A stretch of DNA of 52,935 bases from Amanita rubescens (lineage: Eukaryota; Basidiomycota; Agaricomycetes; Agaricales; Amanitaceae), in the NCBI GenBank assembly GCA_015039365.1, contig WION01000365.1:1-52935 (forward strand), in the 5' to 3' direction. This document shows positions 49,101 to 52,935 of this stretch, piece by piece. The position numbers and the translations under genes were made by a program. The notes under the pieces were generated by a model. It was not told where the DNA came from, did no database searches, and saw nothing but the letters and a program-made list of their open reading frames with translations. How positions within the stretch are numbered: the first letter of the stretch is position 1; every line of letters begins with the position of its first letter.

Positions 49101-49690
49101 AATGCGGAGGGTTTTGAACGCGTGGTAACACTAGCTAGTAGCAGGTGACCGTGACAGTCGTGAAAAGGAAGCGCCAGGGTCAGCTCTACACGACTTCAGG
49201 TCTGCAAATTCATTCAAGCAATGGTCTGTAGAACTGCGATTTTCAAGGATCAGTACATCTAGGCTGCCTCGGGAACTTATCATCAAACAGAAGTCAGTTG
49301 ATGTAGAAAATAAACAAATTGGGAAGTACGTTTGTTACATTTTATTCTTTTTTACTGACTGCCACAAACTACAGTTACGGACAACAGTGGGTCTGCGAGC
49401 CCCGATTCTGCTTAGTATAACGGCACTTCGTAATATTCAAATTGAGAATCAAGCAGAGAAGGATTGTGAGTGAGAACAGACTTATAAAAGGCAAAATCAG
49501 GAAAAATGGGGTGGGCCGTGCGGCGGCCGAGGGACGAGTGTTCGGGCAGCCCAGATCTGTCTTATGACCGCCGCTCTTCTCGTGCCGCGTTATACTCGGT
49601 TCATATGCACTCTTCTCTTCCAACGAATTGTAGGTTGTTTCCGTTCGAGTCGAGTACCTAAGCGCTAAGCCTTGGTTGGATCAACCTTGA
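49101..49690. other. Upstream region of the YEN1-like gene
   Basis: No gene or repeat recognised in this stretch. The start codon of the YEN1-like gene lies at its left edge, so its promoter should be here. Confidence 0.35.
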
Positions 49691-50144
49691 GAGAGCCACA
49701 CAGGCGCAATATCTACATCGCAGGCTTGGAAGCACATATTGACCGTTTACATGCTGAACTAGAGGAGTACTCACAATTCCTCTCCAGAAATAAGGCTTGC
49801 TAATGTTCCTGAAGGATTAGGTTTTGGGCCTGTTGTATTTGATGAATCAGAACACTACGAGTACCCGTACGCCATGAACCCCAAAGGTGATTCCCTACTC
49901 TAGTAACCATGGGTGTATGAGATAAATTAAAGAAAACAAGTTCTTGGTTGGATGTTTACAGCATGATGTGTCTGTCTCAGAATATAAGTTACTCGAGCTG
50001 GAACATGCAGTACTGTACTGCACATACTTGAAATCCTTGTATTCGGACTTACACGAAACGGCGTGGAACAAGAAACTGATGGAGATTCTGCAATATTCAC
50101 AAGACATTCGCTTGACTCAACCGACTCTACCATCAAATTATTGA
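49691..50144 (+). pseudogene. Coiled-coil-like protein fragments
   Basis: IAGLEAHIDRLHAELEEY near 49725, then MVGCLQHDVSVSEYKLLELE and LYSDLHETAWNKKLMEILQ at 49944-50144 look like conserved helical exons of a basidiomycete protein of unknown function. The pieces are in different frames, so this is probably a remnant, or a gene with introns I cannot resolve. Confidence 0.35.
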
Positions 50145-51409
50145 GTCCTACAAGACCCGCCTGCGCTGCGCTCCGACGGTAAAATGTAATCAATTACCAC
50201 GTACTATGATGTGATACTATTTCAAAGTAAAAGATTTCATATGACCACTGTTTGCCAGTGCGAAAAAACCAAAGATGAAGAAGGACGACATTTTTTTCTG
50301 TCGTTTCCGATGTGGAAAAGGAGATTGCTTGACGACTATTTTCTTTACATAAGATATATCACATACATCACAAACTCTGTTATGACTGCACTCAAATGCA
50401 ATGTCCCCGTGATTGCAATTCCACGTAGTATACATTTGTTTTCGTCTCTGATTCTTTTGTCCATTGTATCACACCATCGATGGGGAGGTGTGCGGAACAT
50501 TATTTGAACCAGTAGACAGGTTGTAATCTTCGACAAGCATCTATGCGAAATGCTCAGGGGTAGCGATGGGATCTATAAAGACATGTTAAACATTTGGGAG
50601 ATGATCGATTACGGAACATACCATTTAAATTCCACACAAACGTTTCACGATGCTCTACATCCAACTTGAGGCATATCAGAATGAGCTGTTCCGGCCTGTT
50701 GTCCATACTATAAATTCCCTCGCACGCGTGATGAGATCAGGATAGCCTCGATTCTCGGATCGTTCGTGCGGACGAAGGACTGGGTAAACTAGTGGAAGCA
50801 GAGTCCTGGCTTCCGATGATAAACTACTCGCGCTCGTTGCGACACACGACTTGAAAAACTTGTGGGCGGTCGAGTTGAGGACGGGTCCGGATTACGACGA
50901 AGAATCGCGAGACGCTGGAGATGGGCATGAACCGTTTGAATTCCCGCAACCTGAAAGGTGAAGGGTTTTAGGACTAAGGATAGCCTGTCCGCCAAAGCTT
51001 GAGCACGGAGCACGTGCCGGTCATGTGACCTGCGTACCTGTAACCTACTACCCATACGTTTGAGCTCTAAGCTCTTTCCCTAGCGCTTCGACTCCCGGTC
51101 CTCCGTGGCCGATCACATCTTTTTTTTCATGCTCTACCGCTTCGATCCTTTGCATTGGCCCAAGTGTAAGACAGGAGCCACCGCAAGCCAGTATTCCGCA
51201 AACACAATCTCTCCGCCCGCTGCGGCACACACAGTCTTGCGCTTTTCACTCATCTCTTCTTCGCCGATGCCCCTGTGCAGGGGAATCTTAGCGACGACGA
51301 CAGATAGGGTTTCTCGGCGAACGCTTCACCATGTCTCTCTACAGTATTCCCGCCGCTCTTCCCGTCTGTCTTAATTCTCCTTTGAAGTCCTCCTGCTGTC
51401 GCCCTTCTG
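50145..51409. other. Region with one protein-like fragment
   Basis: At 50790-50960 the plus strand reads LLALVATHDLKNLWAVELRT and continues to EPFEFPQPE before a stop, which looks protein-like but has no start. The rest shows nothing I can name. Confidence 0.3.
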
Positions 51410-51417
51410 TATATATA
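51410..51417 (+). promoter_or_regulatory. TATA-like box
   Basis: TATATATA lies 39 bp before the ATG at 51456, with a pyrimidine-rich stretch between, a layout common for fungal core promoters. Confidence 0.4.
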
Positions 51418-51455
51418 GGCTAGCGACACCTCTCACTCCATCCGCTTTCTCGAAT

Positions 51456-52890
51456 ATGTCCGACTCTGCCTTCTACTTAGATCGTGTCACCTCTGGCGAC
51501 TACAACCGACTCATCGATAACGTACGAAAGATGGGGAGCCGTGCCCTGATTAATCTCGAATACAAGCGGGATTTTGAACGGGACACGCGGAATGGATTTA
51601 AACTCAAGTCAAACGATGAAAAAATTGTTCCTTTCACCGCTTGGATCTTCGGAGAAATCGCGCCACGTGCCGTCGGAACACCTCACCAGGCTTCCGGGAA
51701 CCACTACATTGGACGCCCTCCCGTGTGTCTTTATTTCTTTTCTGTCTGCGGTGTTTCACTAAACATGCTTGTTTGTACTTATAGAACTATAATCTCATTA
51801 ATGATGACACGTGAGTGAAGGATGCTTTTATGATAAAGGTTCCCACCAGCGCTCCGCGGGAACTGATGTACCTATTTGACTACCAATTAACTGTCCTAAA
51901 CTCGATGTGTTGGAATACAAGCCGACGGTATCACCGACTCGATGCCATTCCCGCGCCTTCGCCAAGCACGCTATACCCCGCCGCCGAGTAACTTTCCGCT
52001 AGCACTTACACGAAGACGAACAACTGGAACAGGAAAATGATCAGGTTCTTCGAGCATTCAAATCTATTTTATCTGATGCTAACCCATCCTCTGCAGAATG
52101 TCGAAGCGGTCGAATGGTTAAGTCCATCAAATCCGGATAGAGCTGCCGACTTGATGTGTGTCTACATGGGCCCCAAATACGTCGTACCATCTTCTTCAAC
52201 CTCTACATCGTCTGGCACCAAAAGACGAGGGCGCAACGGAAAACAACCGAGAATCATGGTATCAGCACCTACTCCGGTGGACGACTCAACGCACATGGAG
52301 CCTGTGCCCGTTGTTACTCCTTCGGGTACGTGATCCGACATGCAGCGCTTGCATAATGCTGACGTGTACTTCCAGTCTCGGAAATTAAACTTGGCGCTCA
52401 CTACGATCCCCGTCTTCTATCCGATTATGGTGGCGCTTTGTTCAACCATAGCCTGGCCAAACTAGTCCAAAGAAACACTGTCGACGAAGATGGGATACTG
52501 ACGCCTCCTTGGCTCGAGTACGATAAACTGCGCAACGGAACAGTCGTTCTCACGAGGATATCAAAATTACTCGCAGAAAAAGGTTCATACTTCGTTTCTG
52601 TTCACCTAATGACCATTGATCCCTCTCAGTTTTATCAAATTTACGCGGACAGAGTGAAAGTACTCATGCCCTCGCTGGAACCAATTGACGAGCGCTCTAT
52701 ACGTCTCTCTATCGACGACTACACCACCAACGAGGAGGGCATTCAATCCGACAGCAACAACAATTGCTTAAGAGGTTTTGACACCGTCTCGCCCGCCCGG
52801 GATAGCGATAGGACCGCTCAGGTACCGAGTTCTGACTGTCTAGTCGACCTATTTATGCTCATGTTTTCTTTCACAGTCGTCCTCAGCTAA
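51456..52890 (+). CDS. Hypothetical multi-exon protein at the window edge
   Basis: Exon 1 from ATG 51456 (MSDSAFYLDRVTSGDYNRL) runs to about 51721, with an intron to 51782. A short exon NYNLINDDT follows, then an intron to 51838 and an exon starting VPTSAPRELMYLFDYQL. Later exons carry VEWLSPSNPDRAADLMCVYM and a basic GTKRRGRNGK stretch. After an intron at about 52326-52377 comes IKLGAHYDPRLLSDYGGALF to a stop at 52890. The joint near 51980-52100 is unresolved. No signal peptide, membrane span or known domain. The true end may lie beyond the window. Confidence 0.45.
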
Positions 52891-52935
52891 TCACTTAAAA
52901 GTCATTGACAGCGTTTCACCCCTAGCTCGGGGAAA

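Overview
The window looks like a repeat-rich stretch of nuclear chromosome from a filamentous basidiomycete, most likely an Agaricomycete. Nearly every gene is cut by 45-60 nt GT...AG introns. The families present are typical of that group: a FunK1 kinase, DUF6699 proteins, a HET/TIR-like protein, a small P-loop GTPase, a covalent-flavin oxidase, a GH13 alpha-glucosidase and a YEN1/GEN1 Holliday-junction nuclease. Nothing identifies the species.

Left part (0.2-13 kb). A zinc-ribbon plus HET/TIR-like gene (minus) and a FunK1 kinase (plus) start 160 bp apart. Two DUF6699 genes diverge from each other. An intact 10-exon FAD-linked oxidase follows. Next to it is the most unusual gene in the window, a spliced fusion of an MNT nucleotidyltransferase with a HepT-like HEPN domain. 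This is the architecture of the prokaryotic MntA/HepT antitoxin-toxin pair, here in one eukaryotic gene between two copies of a local repeat.

Middle (13-34 kb). Tandem and segmental duplications dominate. A three-copy, two-exon family of internally repetitive basic proteins lies at 15.3-16.1, 27.1-28.1 and 28.7-30.2 kb; the first copy is broken by a CGA-to-TGA stop. Fragments of the FAD oxidase recur beside each copy. Between them lie a CpG-poor 6.7 kb island (a 65-bp minisatellite of about 46 units and an intact small GTPase gene), a complete 11-exon alpha-glucosidase and a truncated cytochrome b5 module. Two related 52-bp minisatellites follow at 31.6-33.6 kb. They differ at CpG sites in the way expected of methyl-cytosine deamination.

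Right part (34-53 kb). An Ariadne-type RBR ubiquitin ligase with frame breaks lies inside terminal-inverted-repeat-like sequences with arrays of short subterminal repeats. After it come a damaged PP1 regulatory subunit (CBM21), a degraded class II DAHP synthase, fragments of a Ty1/copia and a LINE element, an intact YEN1-like nuclease gene and a hypothetical multi-exon gene that reaches the window edge.

I see no operon-like cooperation. The layout reads as core genes (YEN1, alpha-glucosidase, FAD oxidase) among duplicated, decaying and mobile sequence. Exon coordinates were derived by eye from reading frames, family knowledge and splice signals, without alignment or RNA data.
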